A DNA stretch of 64,000 bases from Paenibacillus sp. 32352. GTDB taxonomy: Bacteria > Bacillota > Bacilli > Paenibacillales > NBRC-103111. Location of the stretch: contig NZ_MZNT01000019.1 of NCBI RefSeq assembly GCF_002042965.1, forward strand, positions 1 to 64,000, in the 5' to 3' direction. Shown here piece by piece: positions 26,288-33,996 of this stretch. The notes beneath the pieces are model-generated. The model ran no database searches, was not told the DNA's origin, and was given only the letters and a program-made list of their open reading frames with translations. The translations under genes were made by a program, and so were the position numbers. Within the stretch, counting starts at the first letter, position 1. The number at the start of each line of letters is the position of its first letter.

Positions 26288-26326
26288 AGGCACCGAGCCA
26301 CTGAGTTGATCAGTGGCGCGGTGCCT
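26288..26326 (+). terminator. terminator after glmS
   Basis: A long hairpin of about 16-17 paired bases, AGGCACCG-GCCACTGA against TCAGTGGC-CGGTGCCT, with a 5-base loop and one A/G bulge, lies 134 bases after the glmS stop. GTTGTTTA follows. The rest of the 26155-26468 gap holds no gene I can support. Confidence 0.7.
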
Positions 26327-26468
26327 GTTGTTTATATGATTCATGCTTGAATCTCTGTGCCGTTTTTGAATGTGAATCGGATGTTCAAAACCAGCTTCGC
26401 TAAGAATCTGTCGTAGTTTCGCCGTTAGACCCATTATGGTGAACCGTTAGTAACGGCAAGTTAATCAT

Positions 26469-27320
26469 TTACCCAAGCAAGGAACGGATCGCTTCTTCTA
26501 GCGGAGTAGGCGGATGGCCTAGCAGTTGCTCCAGATCGTTGCTTACCACTTCCAGCTCTCCTGCGCCGATCTGGTTCTGCATATCAGCCAACATATCGGC
26601 AACCGGTTGCGGCAGTCCTGCTTGACTCAGTATGTTGCCGTATGCCTCTGGATCGACATATTGCACCTGCACAGTCCGACCCATAGCGGACGCGAATATC
26701 GCCGACAATTCCTCTTGCGTTAAAGGCTTGCCCGTCAATTCGTAAACGGCGTTCTCGCGTCCGTGTCCGGCAAGCACTTTAGCCGCCGCTTCGGCATAAT
26801 CGCGGCGAGTAGCCCAACCCGTCTTGCCTTCTCCCGAAGCGATGACCCATGGTCCGCCGTTCAGAACCGTCTGGAATGTGGCCATTTCATTTTCCAAATA
26901 CCAGTTATTGCGCAGTATGACATACGGAATACCCGATTGCAGGATCGCTTCCTCCGTCTTCTTGTGGCTTTCGGCAAGCGTCAATTTGCTGTTGGTCGCA
27001 TTTGAAGCGCTTGTGTACGCAATAAAGCCGACATTCGCTTCTTTTGCCGCTTTGATGACTGCCGTCTGCTGACTGACCCGGTTGACAATGTCTTCCGTCG
27101 AGATCATAAGCAGGCGATCAATACCGGCGAAAGCCGTTACTAAAGAGTCGTAGTCATTGAAGTCTGCTGTACGGACATCGATACCGCGTGCGCTAAGATG
27201 CTCGGCCTTCTTCGGATCGCGTACGCTAACGGCGACCTGCTTCATAGGTACGAGCTTCAGTAATTCTTCTACGACTAATCCTCCAAGATTACCTGTTGCT
27301 CCGGTGACCAATATTTTCAT
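26469..27320 (-). CDS. NmrA-like NAD(P)-binding SDR family oxidoreductase
   Basis: A 283-aa atypical short-chain dehydrogenase with an N-terminal Rossmann motif ILVTGATGNLGG that binds NAD(P)H. The layout resembles QorB-type quinone oxidoreductases: VRDPKKAEHLSARGIDVR, then a FAGIDRLLMIS strand and IPYVILRNNWYLEN. No YxxxK pair is obvious, as usual in NmrA-like members. The ATG at 27320 has GGAGG eight bases upstream; an ATG one codon earlier is possible. It is divergent from an HxlR regulator, a common pairing for redox or electrophile stress genes, and is probably its target. Confidence 0.9.
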   Translation of the reverse strand: MKILVTGATGNLGGLVVEELLKLVPMKQVAVSVRDPKKAEHLSARGIDVRTADFNDYDSLVTAFAGIDRLLMISTEDIVNRVSQQTAVIKAAKEANVGFIAYTSASNATNSKLTLAESHKKTEEAILQSGIPYVILRNNWYLENEMATFQTVLNGGPWVIASGEGKTGWATRRDYAEAAAKVLAGHGRENAVYELTGKPLTQEELSAIFASAMGRTVQVQYVDPEAYGNILSQAGLPQPVADMLADMQNQIGAGELEVVSNDLEQLLGHPPTPLEEAIRSLLG

Positions 27321-27377
27321 CATTGTTCCCTCCATCTTGTGTTCGAGTCAAAGATAATTTGCCTTGAGCAATAACTC

Positions 27378-27425
27378 ATTACGTATTTTATAGGGTTCTA
27401 TGGTATTATAAATATCATACGTAAT
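27378..27425. promoter_or_regulatory. inverted repeat in the nmrA-type/hxlR intergenic region
   Basis: ATTACGTA (27378-27385) and TACGTAAT (27418-27425) are perfect inverted 8-mers 32 bases apart, between the divergent SDR and HxlR genes. A candidate operator for the HxlR protein; no experimental consensus is claimed. Confidence 0.45.
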
Positions 27426-27435
27426 TTATAACAAG

Positions 27436-27455
27436 TACGATATTTTAGTATCGTA
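27436..27455. promoter_or_regulatory. palindromic candidate operator before hxlR
   Basis: TACGATA-TTTTAG-TATCGTA is a perfect 7-bp palindrome with a 6-base centre, 34 bases before the HxlR start. It shares the TACG half-motif with the repeat at 27378-27425. Confidence 0.5.
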
Positions 27456-27488
27456 GGTATCCAAGAAGATACTATAGAGAGGTGCTTT

Positions 27489-27842
27489 ATGGCTGATATT
27501 ATGGGGAAGAACATAGGCATTCAAGGCTGTCCGTTTTTTACGGTTCAGAAGCTGCTGGCGGGAAAATGGGCCTTGGTTATCTTGTATTTTTTGAGCGAGG
27601 AGACGCTGAGGTTTAATGAGCTTCAGCGCAAACTGGACAACTTGACACATGCAACGCTTGCGAAGCAGTTAAAGTCATTAGAGCAGTCGGGCTTAATCAT
27701 TCGTAAGGAATATGCTCAAATCCCGCCCAAGGTGGAATACTCACTAAGCGAACTCGGCCGAAAGCTGCAGCCTAGCTTGAACTCGCTTTTCGAATGGGGC
27801 GGTGAATATATGGAATATACGAGCGGCAAACAAATGAACTAA
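27489..27842 (+). CDS. HxlR family transcriptional regulator
   Basis: A 117-aa winged-helix regulator with the HxlR signature: CPFFTVQKLLAGKWALVILYFL, then LRFNELQRKLDNLTHATLAKQLKSLE (read in two parts) and the wing PPKVEYSLSELGRKL. Cys14 sits where redox-sensing HxlR proteins such as HypR carry their reactive cysteine, so a disulfide or electrophile sensor is plausible. The ATG at 27489 has AGAGGTG upstream. It is divergent from the SDR oxidoreductase gene, with two palindromes between them. Confidence 0.9.
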   Translation: MADIMGKNIGIQGCPFFTVQKLLAGKWALVILYFLSEETLRFNELQRKLDNLTHATLAKQLKSLEQSGLIIRKEYAQIPPKVEYSLSELGRKLQPSLNSLFEWGGEYMEYTSGKQMN

Positions 27843-28007
27843 AGCATGCGGGGGATTCGATTGTTTTTTGCTGAACGGAAGAATGATGATGAACGGCGGC
27901 GGTGTTATTTGCCGTCGGCGCTGTCGCATATGCAATTTTTAGGCGCTGTTCAGTACTATCTGCAGTAACCGGGAACTCACGATCAGTGATTTAAACTCAA
28001 ATCGTAG

Positions 28008-28111
28008 AACTAACGGTGAAGGTTAGTTCAATGTAGCAACGGCAGTCAAGGACTATATTTTCTTGTCCTTGTCTGTCGTTGTTTCAATTTCTATAGTCAG
28101 TCTAAAGCTTA
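28008..28111. repeat. degenerate dispersed repeat, copy A
   Basis: AACTAAC/GTTAGTT inverted arms (28008-28028) are followed by TTCAAT, an imperfect 16-bp hairpin (28038-28053 / 28065-28080, 14 of 16 positions match) and GTTTCAATTT. The same order of elements recurs at 31637-31735, and the tail 28073-28111 recurs at 29770-29808. The whole 27843-28142 gap has no gene; the hairpin may end the hxlR transcript. Confidence 0.55.
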
Positions 28112-28142
28112 ATATATGAATTTTGACGGTAATTCCAATCGG

Positions 28143-29123
28143 TTATAACAATAACTCCATGGCTGTGCGTTCTTTTTCCGCTATCTCGAGCAACAGCTTT
28201 GATGCATGCTGCAGCTCCTGAAGGCTCCCTTTTCTTCCCGCATGGTCGATCGAAGCAGAGACATCGACCCATAATGGGGCGATTTCCGTAAACAAACGGC
28301 AGGCTTGTTCAATCTTCGGGTCCTCCAGCTGATCGACGCATTCTTTCAAGAAATCCCGGTACAAATTCCGAAACAAAGCTCCACCTGTTCCCGCTCGTTC
28401 CATCAGCATCGCGATCAGGGATAGATCCTGTTCGGGATTTTTGACACGAGAAGGCCATTTCAGAATTTCGCTGCTCATCCTGACGATGCCTTTATTTCCG
28501 ATATTGCGAATAGGCGGATTTAAGTAGTCAGACGCATTGTTGGCTAAGGCAGCACGTATAGCTGGAATAAGCGGGGGCAAGGCGCCGATGGGCTCGAGCG
28601 TAAAAGAACGATTCCGCGAACTCATGGGCCCCTTAGCATTTCTGGCCAAACCCAGGCTTGTCAAACGCGTCTCTACCAGACCGCCTTGCTGTCTGGTGTC
28701 GGCCATGTAGGCATATTCATCATTGTAGCCGTATAGGACCGCATAGTGACCGGCAAAGTGAACCTTGTTCGTGAAATAATCCAAGTAATAGGAATCCAAC
28801 TTCAGCCCGACTGGTATTCCGCGATCGATGCAATGCCGTACGTTATTCCAGGCTTTGTCGACGGATGACGTTTCTTGATTGTTGACGGTCAAACCCAGCC
28901 TAATAGCAAGGTTGGCCGTCAGTATATCTGGTTTTACCCTTCCTCCGATGAAAGGAACATCCATTCCTTTCGAATCCCAATAAATGAATCCTAGCCCTTG
29001 CCCTAGTCCAAAAAGCATCGGTTCCGATAGCCGGACTTCCGCAAATTGCAGTAAATTGCCTAAGGCAGTTGTCTCACAATGATCTCCTTGGTAAGGGACG
29101 AATCCTTCAACAATGCTTCCCAT
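28143..29123 (-). CDS. BtrH-like protein (BtrH N-terminal domain plus DUF4872-like region)
   Basis: A 326-aa protein with a papain-like/C39-like N-terminal half: Cys16 in QGDHCETTALGNLL and a later histidine in AGHYAVLYGYND, the arrangement of a Cys-His catalytic pair. The C-terminal half (about 165-326) is helical. BtrH of butirosin biosynthesis, an acyltransferase moving an amino acid side chain onto an aminoglycoside, has this N-terminal domain. No aminoglycoside biosynthesis genes are present here, so the substrate is unknown. The ATG lies inside the end of the padR gene (17-base overlap), so the two are co-expressed. Confidence 0.8.
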   Translation of the reverse strand: MGSIVEGFVPYQGDHCETTALGNLLQFAEVRLSEPMLFGLGQGLGFIYWDSKGMDVPFIGGRVKPDILTANLAIRLGLTVNNQETSSVDKAWNNVRHCIDRGIPVGLKLDSYYLDYFTNKVHFAGHYAVLYGYNDEYAYMADTRQQGGLVETRLTSLGLARNAKGPMSSRNRSFTLEPIGALPPLIPAIRAALANNASDYLNPPIRNIGNKGIVRMSSEILKWPSRVKNPEQDLSLIAMLMERAGTGGALFRNLYRDFLKECVDQLEDPKIEQACRLFTEIAPLWVDVSASIDHAGRKGSLQELQHASKLLLEIAEKERTAMELLL

Positions 29124-29676
29124 ATTCCCCTGACTCCCCCATTAATTCGTTGATTAGATTGGAAACGAATTTGCGTTCACTGTCGATCAAGATGATCGGA
29201 TGCAGGAACAGCGCTCTTACGTTCAGCGGCAAATGGTCGCAGCCTTGTGCTTCGTACTTCTGCCGTATTTTTGTTTCAGCAGCTCTGAGAAAATCCAGCC
29301 TAGCCCGAAGAGCGGCGATGGCCTCGTCTTTTCCGATTAGAGGCAAAGCAGCCAGTCCGAGATCGAAGCGGATGTCGCGCTCCCGTGATGACGACAGACT
29401 GTCAACAATTTCATTTTTTAATCTGTTCATACCGCTTTCGGTTAGAGCAAACTGGGTCGGAACGGGTCCTTTGCCGAACTTACTGTCGGGTCCATCGGAA
29501 ACGATCCATCCTTTGGTGCTCAATTTCTTCAGTCCTGTATAAATTGATGTCGTGCCGATATTTGCCCATTCCCGATAACCTCGATGATTGACCATCTTCA
29601 TAATATCGTACCCCGAAACATGACGGCACTCAGCGACCAATTGCAGCAGTATAAATTCTACGTTCGATAAATGCAT
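29107..29676 (-). CDS. PadR family transcriptional regulator
   Basis: A 189-aa PadR-type repressor: N-terminal winged helix (VEFILLQLVAECRHVSGYDIMKMV, read in two parts, then TSIYTGLKKLSTKGWI and the wing FALTESG) and a C-terminal helical dimerisation domain (about 100-185). Its stop lies inside the BtrH-like gene. It probably controls this two-gene unit, as PadR regulators are usually autoregulated. The ligand is unknown; aromatic or antibiotic compounds are common in the family. Confidence 0.88.
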   Translation of the reverse strand: MHLSNVEFILLQLVAECRHVSGYDIMKMVNHRGYREWANIGTTSIYTGLKKLSTKGWIVSDGPDSKFGKGPVPTQFALTESGMNRLKNEIVDSLSSSRERDIRFDLGLAALPLIGKDEAIAALRARLDFLRAAETKIRQKYEAQGCDHLPLNVRALFLHPIILIDSERKFVSNLINELMGESGEYGKHC

Positions 29677-29769
29677 GCGGGACTCCTCAGATCATTTTAT
29701 TCCACATATGTAATATATCACTAGTGTAATATAAGATCAACATCCGAACAGAGGATGGAAATACGGTGG

Positions 29770-29808
29770 CTGTCGCTGTTTCTATTTTCGGGCACAGTCT
29801 AATACTTT
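29770..29808. repeat. degenerate dispersed repeat, partial copy C
   Basis: CTGTCGCTGTTTC-ATTT and a later CAGTCTAA match the tail of copy A (28073-28111) in the same spacing. It lies in the 29677-30039 gap between divergent padR and tetR, which otherwise holds the tetR promoter and operator. Confidence 0.4.
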
Positions 29809-29957
29809 ACTTTTCTCAAAACAACGGGCAGGATAGCTACACATCAACAGGAAGCCTGCTCAGCAAGTGCTTCGATAAATCTTGCATACATGGGCCATTA
29901 CTATACAGTTTTACGACTTACGGGAGGTTTTTTCATTACAAACGAGGTGCAGGCCTC

Positions 29958-29986
29958 TTGACGATAGGTTAAATTTGGAATAAAAT
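29958..29986 (+). promoter_or_regulatory. promoter of the tetR-type operon
   Basis: -35 TTGACG (29958-29963) and -10 TAAAAT (29981-29986) are separated by exactly 17 bases. The operator palindrome starts three bases after the -10, so repressor binding would block initiation. Confidence 0.7.
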
Positions 29987-29989
29987 AAT

Positions 29990-30005
29990 GTCAGTCACCA
30001 CTGAC
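29990..30005. promoter_or_regulatory. TetR operator palindrome
   Basis: GTCAGT-CACC-ACTGAC is a perfect 16-bp palindrome covering the predicted transcription start of the TetR gene. Position and shape are those of an autoregulatory TetR-family operator. Confidence 0.7.
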
Positions 30006-30039
30006 AGACATTTTGCAATCTGCAGAAAGGGAGATGATC

Positions 30040-30654
30040 ATGCGTCAAACTAAGCAAGAGAGCGCGGAGAAATTGTTACGGGCTGCGATCGACCTAATTT
30101 CAGAGAAAGGCTACCACAGCGTCACGACAGAGGAAATCGCCTCATCTGCCGATTTAAGCGAAAAGACGCTTTTTCGACATTTCGGTAGCAAGCAAAATTT
30201 GCTGGAAGCCGCCCTTGAAAGATTTCATTATGCCGAAGAGATGCGAGCACTCTTCAATGAGCAGATTGTATGGGAGTTAGAAGCCGACCTTCTAAGCATC
30301 AGCAAAAAATATCATGACATCATGAACCGAGACCGAAAGCTGATTCTGATCGCCTTAAAAGATGAGGTCCATATCCCCGGCTTTAAAGAACGCCGACTGC
30401 AGCATCCCCGCCAACTGTTGACGTTTCTAACAGATTACTTCATTACGATGAGCGAGAAAGGAAAAATAACTTGTTCGAACCCCACTATGCAGGCGTTTAC
30501 ATTCATGATGGCTCAATATGGCGCGTTCATTAACGATTTGGAAGCTGGTAACAATTATCCTGGTATCAGTCTCGATCAGTTCATACAAGAGAACGTGAAA
30601 ATCTTCGTCAGTTCTCTAACTCTTTCCAAAACAAACTGTGAAAAGGAGCTGTAA
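30040..30654 (+). CDS. TetR/AcrR family transcriptional regulator
   Basis: A 204-aa repressor with the N-terminal TetR helix-turn-helix (ISEKGYHSVTTEEIASSADL, followed by SEKTLFRHFGSKQNLLEAAL) and a divergent helical ligand-binding domain. The ATG at 30040 has AAGGGAG six bases upstream; earlier in-frame starts overlap that site. It lies behind its own promoter with a palindrome at the start point and is followed by a DUF1801 gene five bases downstream and an AHSA1-type gene, probably one autoregulated operon. The ligand is unknown. Confidence 0.9.
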   Translation: MRQTKQESAEKLLRAAIDLISEKGYHSVTTEEIASSADLSEKTLFRHFGSKQNLLEAALERFHYAEEMRALFNEQIVWELEADLLSISKKYHDIMNRDRKLILIALKDEVHIPGFKERRLQHPRQLLTFLTDYFITMSEKGKITCSNPTMQAFTFMMAQYGAFINDLEAGNNYPGISLDQFIQENVKIFVSSLTLSKTNCEKEL

Positions 30655-30659
30655 AAGAA

Positions 30660-31001
30660 ATGATGAATCAGGAAGTTTCCGCATTTATCGAGAACCTTGA
30701 TCAACCATGGAAAATCGAGGTCAGCAACCAACTACGCCAGATGGTACACCAGGTTATACCGGAAGCCGAAGAACGCATTCAATACAAAAAGCCCCATTTC
30801 CTGAAACACGGACATTATGCAGCGGTTATATCACCATCGAAAGATGCCATTGCATTTATGATCATGAATGCTTCCGGCCTTACGTTTCCGAAAGGATTTG
30901 AAGGGCCCGACGAGAGGAAATGGCTAAAAATCCGTAAAGAAGATACACCCGAGTACGGTCTCCTGGCCAATCTGCTGGTTCAGGCTTCAAGCACTCTGTA
31001 G
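30660..31001 (+). CDS. DUF1801 domain-containing protein
   Basis: A 113-aa protein of the DUF1801/YdhG-like group: an N-terminal helix (NQEVSAFIENLDQPWK), the segment AEERIQYKKPHFLKHGHYAAVISPSKDAIAF (given here only to name RIQYKKPHF as the family motif) and a C-terminal LRKEDTPEYG-like stretch. Small cytoplasmic protein of unknown biochemical role, often next to regulators or SRPBCC proteins, as here. Two ATGs in a row (30660 and 30663); AAGGAG lies upstream. Confidence 0.8.
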   Translation: MMNQEVSAFIENLDQPWKIEVSNQLRQMVHQVIPEAEERIQYKKPHFLKHGHYAAVISPSKDAIAFMIMNASGLTFPKGFEGPDERKWLKIRKEDTPEYGLLANLLVQASSTL

Positions 31002-31059
31002 CAAGCTTTCACATTTATCATTGGGCATAGTTTCCCTTCAAAATTAAAGGAGGATTGTC

Positions 31060-31572
31060 ATGGATAACGGTCTGAAACAATCGTTTGAAATTGTTATTAC
31101 GCGTGTATTCGATACCCCTCGCGAACTTGTATTTAAAGCATGGACAGAGATCGGGCATTTCGCGAAATGGTGGGGACCAAAGGGTTTCGCCCTCGAAGTC
31201 GTTAAAATGGACGCTCGATCAGGTGGCGAGTTTTTAGGCTTTCAGACGTCTCCCGACGGAAATCACGTCATGTGGGGAAAATTTGCATACCAAGAGGTTG
31301 TCGAACCTGAGAAAGTGGCTTTTATCCAATCCTTTTCCGATGAGCAAGGCAATACGATCCGAGCGCCTTTTAGTGCGAACTGGCCTCTTGAAGTTATGAA
31401 TATCATCACGCTAGAAGATGACGAAGGTAAAACTGTATTAAAACTGAAAGGTGGCCCTGTGAACGCATCCGCTGAGGAACAAGAAGCCTACAACGGTATG
31501 GCACCAATGCTTCAACAAGGTCTTGAGGGCACTTTCGATCAACTTGCTGATTATCTTGTCTCCCTAAAGTAG
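31060..31572 (+). CDS. SRPBCC family protein (AHSA1-like)
   Basis: A 170-aa START/Bet v1-like fold protein of the Aha1 domain group. It begins with the family pattern ITRVFDTPRELVFKAWTE and has the AKWWGPKGF motif and a final helix (LEGTFDQLADYL). Such proteins bind hydrophobic ligands or act as chaperone cofactors; the ligand cannot be inferred. AAAGGAGG lies upstream of the ATG. It follows the DUF1801 gene by 58 bases without a terminator, so it is probably the third gene of the tetR operon. Confidence 0.88.
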   Translation: MDNGLKQSFEIVITRVFDTPRELVFKAWTEIGHFAKWWGPKGFALEVVKMDARSGGEFLGFQTSPDGNHVMWGKFAYQEVVEPEKVAFIQSFSDEQGNTIRAPFSANWPLEVMNIITLEDDEGKTVLKLKGGPVNASAEEQEAYNGMAPMLQQGLEGTFDQLADYLVSLK

Positions 31573-31636
31573 AAAAGCGATAAAAAAGTTAATCGACCAA
31601 AAATAACTTTAATCACTTTGAACCATTACGTTTCAG

Positions 31637-31735
31637 CTAAACGGGTATGTTAGTTCAATCAAACAGCGGCAGTCTAGGACTTTATTTTTCAGCCTTAGAC
31701 TGCCGCTGTGTCTGTTTCAAAAAGGACAAAGTCTG
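31637..31735. repeat. degenerate dispersed repeat with hairpin, copy B
   Basis: Same order as copy A: an imperfect CTAA/TTAG arm pair, TTAGTTCAAT, then a 17-bp hairpin CAGCGGCAGTCTAGGAC (31664-31680) against GCCTTAGACTGCCGCTG (31692-31708) with two mismatches, then CTGTTTC. The hairpin also probably ends the tetR-DUF1801-AHSA1 transcript. Confidence 0.55.
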
Positions 31736-32047
31736 TGGTTACTTCAGCGGGTTGGGAAGTAAACTTCGGCTATCAATGGTCTGGCTTTTCGCCGCTAGTT
31801 GGTGGAGTTTTAAGTCTGTTTGATTTGAAGAGCTGCTATTTCGAGGTGCATTACTTGTCAGCCGATCCGCTGGTTTGGTGTCCGGTTGGAATTGTTCTCC
31901 CGGCAGCCGCATTTGGGGCTTTTATTAATGATCAATTAATCAAGTACAAAATCGTATTGCATTGAAGTATGTGCCGGTAAAGCAGGGTTCGAATTCCAGG
32001 GAGTAAATAAAGAACATGAAAGTACAAGTCGACTCTTTTAAAATACG

Positions 32048-32093
32048 GGATTTACATATTAAGCACGCCTAATATGTAGATCCTTTTATTTTT
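32048..32093 (+). terminator. strong terminator without an assigned gene
   Basis: A 14-bp stem GGATTTACATATTA / TAATATGTAGATCC with one mismatch and an 8-base loop is followed by TTTTATTTTT. The nearest supported plus-strand gene ends 475 bases upstream behind another hairpin, so this one may end a small RNA or an eroded gene. Nothing else was recognised between 31736 and 32239. Confidence 0.7.
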
Positions 32094-32239
32094 CGCGACT
32101 TAGGATAAAAAGCATTACCAAGGATCGATGGATGCGCTAACGGTCAGGGAAGTTTGGTTTTAGCTTTTTTCTCCCAGAAAGGCTGTGCATGCTTATGATA
32201 AGCTGTAATGAAATGGATAAACTTTTTTCATAAGGGGCG

Positions 32240-33235
32240 ATGCAGCTAATGATGAAATTGAGGTATCTTTTCAATAATGCAGACTTGGCGGAAATGGTTT
32301 TAAAAAATTGGCACTACGATGAGGATTCGATAGGGATGTTTAAGCATTATCGCATATCGTCAAACGCCATTTATCCGTTTAAATCGGAGGGTAAGACCCA
32401 TCTATTACGTTTTGCACCCAAATCGGAAAAGGTAAAATCGAACATATTGGCGGAACTTGATTTTATTTCGTATTTGCATAGCAAGCAGTATGGAGTTTTA
32501 GAATCGGTTGCATCAAAGCATGGCGAAGAGCTTGTGGAGGTGCTAACTCCTTGGGGGGAATACTATTCCTCCGTATTTAAGCGTGTTTCCGGTGTTCAGC
32601 TTAGTAATACCGATATAAGTGACAGGATCCTATTCAGCTATGGAAAAGCTCTAGGCAGGCTCCACCAGCTTTCAAGTCAATATGTACCCGGCCGATACGA
32701 AAGATGGTCCTATATGGATGTTCTGAGCTGGATTCAGAATGTGCTCATGGAATTTCCGGAAGAGACGGAAGCCTTACATGAGGTGAAGTTACTTCGAGAA
32801 TTTTTTGATACGATCCCGAAATCCAGCAGCAATTATGGGCTCATTCATTATGATTTTGAATGTGATAATGTATTTTACGATGAAGAAACCGAATCATGTA
32901 ATGCAATAGATTTTGATGACGCTATGTATCACTGGTATGCGATGGATATTGAACAGGCGCTCAATCATTTGCAGGAGCACATCTCCTATGAACTAATGGA
33001 ACAGAAGAAACAATGCTTTATAGACGGTTACTTGACAGAATATGCTATCCCATATCATTTAGATGAGCTTTTACCAGCATGCAGACGATTTGCTAATTTA
33101 TACGGCTATGCAAGGATTTTAAGAGCTGCTGAAGAGAAGTGGGATCATGAGCCTGACTGGATGATGAATTTGAGGAAAAGACTGAAAAAAAGGCTGAAAG
33201 AAGCATCTACTTCCTTCGGAATTCCACTCTTTTGA
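32240..33235 (+). CDS. phosphotransferase of the aminoglycoside phosphotransferase/choline kinase fold
   Basis: A 331-aa protein kinase-like phosphotransferase. The catalytic loop HYDFECDN (HxDxxxxN pattern) and the metal-binding IDFDDA are intact, so it should be active. The N-lobe is present (FKSEGKTHLLRFAP). Members phosphorylate aminoglycosides, choline, homoserine or other small molecules; this one cannot be assigned and resistance is not implied. ATG at 32240 has GGGGCG too close; ATG at 32249 or 32252 is better spaced and may be the real start. Monocistronic. Confidence 0.88.
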   Translation: MQLMMKLRYLFNNADLAEMVLKNWHYDEDSIGMFKHYRISSNAIYPFKSEGKTHLLRFAPKSEKVKSNILAELDFISYLHSKQYGVLESVASKHGEELVEVLTPWGEYYSSVFKRVSGVQLSNTDISDRILFSYGKALGRLHQLSSQYVPGRYERWSYMDVLSWIQNVLMEFPEETEALHEVKLLREFFDTIPKSSSNYGLIHYDFECDNVFYDEETESCNAIDFDDAMYHWYAMDIEQALNHLQEHISYELMEQKKQCFIDGYLTEYAIPYHLDELLPACRRFANLYGYARILRAAEEKWDHEPDWMMNLRKRLKKRLKEASTSFGIPLF

Positions 33236-33241
33236 GAAATA

Positions 33242-33263
33242 ATGACCCCTCAAAAAGGGGTCA
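33242..33263. terminator. probable bidirectional terminator
   Basis: ATGACCCCT and AGGGGTCAT pair perfectly around a short A-rich loop between the convergent phosphotransferase and dihydrofolate reductase-like genes. T-rich sequence follows on the minus strand. Confidence 0.6.
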
Positions 33264-33295
33264 TGGCGAAAGGGAAAGAGAATCGGCATAAACTT

Positions 33296-33814
33296 CTAGG
33301 ACACAGTTCTATCGATCGCATAGCGCAGTTGAACGACGCCGCTGCCTAGGGGCTTGCAGTCCAGCAGCTGCACAGGCTTAAAACAATAGTTATCTTTGTC
33401 AATCAAGAGATTTAGTCCTCTACCTTCCAATACAGGTGCCACGTTGAAAATCACTTCGTCTACAAGTCCCAGACCCAGGAATGAATTGTGAATATCTGCG
33501 CCTCCGCTAATAAGAGCGGTCTGATGGCCTCTCTCCCCCAGGTAGTCCAAGGCTTCCTCCGGCGATCTTACAACCTTTACCCCCGGAATTTCCGCGGCGC
33601 TTTTAGAAACTACCACGATATCGATATCGGCAAAGGGCCCCGGTCCGCCGTTACCGCGCATTCCTTCGAAGGTTCGGCGACCGACAATGAAATTCCCTGC
33701 AGCTTTGGCATGTGCAAAGAAGTCGTCCAGCGATTCTTTTTTCGGCGGATTTTCGGGACCGGATTGAGCATAATTGCCGTTGGCGGTTAACGTTGCCCAT
33801 ACAATGTTTTTCAT
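33296..33814 (-). CDS. dihydrofolate reductase family protein (RibD C-terminal-like)
   Basis: A 172-aa NADPH-dependent reductase fold of the RibD C-terminal type (as in YyaP). It starts MKNIVWATLTANGNYAQSG and has NFIVGRRTFEGM, IDIVVVSKS and LISGGADIHNSFLGLGLVDE, typical of the group. The true substrate is unknown; it is unlikely to be the housekeeping FolA. The ATG at 33814 has GGAGG nine bases upstream; a longer reading would cover that site. It is divergent from an HxlR regulator, which probably controls it. Confidence 0.88.
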   Translation of the reverse strand: MKNIVWATLTANGNYAQSGPENPPKKESLDDFFAHAKAAGNFIVGRRTFEGMRGNGGPGPFADIDIVVVSKSAAEIPGVKVVRSPEEALDYLGERGHQTALISGGADIHNSFLGLGLVDEVIFNVAPVLEGRGLNLLIDKDNYCFKPVQLLDCKPLGSGVVQLRYAIDRTVS

Positions 33815-33996
33815 ATTTTTATTCCTCCTCATATTCGTTGCGATAGTGCTCGGATAGCTGCTGCCACCCGCTCCGAACGTTCTTCTTGAACTTCATGTTG
33901 TTCCTTCCTTCACATCTTAATGGATCTATGCTACATTTGAAAAGTAGTTACATTTAAGTGCAATAGTTTCAAAAAATAAACTACGGAGTGATCATA

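Noticed and set aside
26132..26434. 100-codon minus-strand frame overlapping the glmS end and terminator
   Set aside because: It runs through the glmS terminator hairpin and into glmS; no ribosome binding site or family seen.
31708..31965. 85-codon open frame after the AHSA1-like gene
   Set aside because: It starts with GTG inside the repeat hairpin, has no ribosome binding site and no recognised similarity.
31985..32010. tRNA T-arm-like GGTTCGAATTCC
   Set aside because: The flanking bases do not pair into a 5-bp T-stem and no anticodon or acceptor stem is present.
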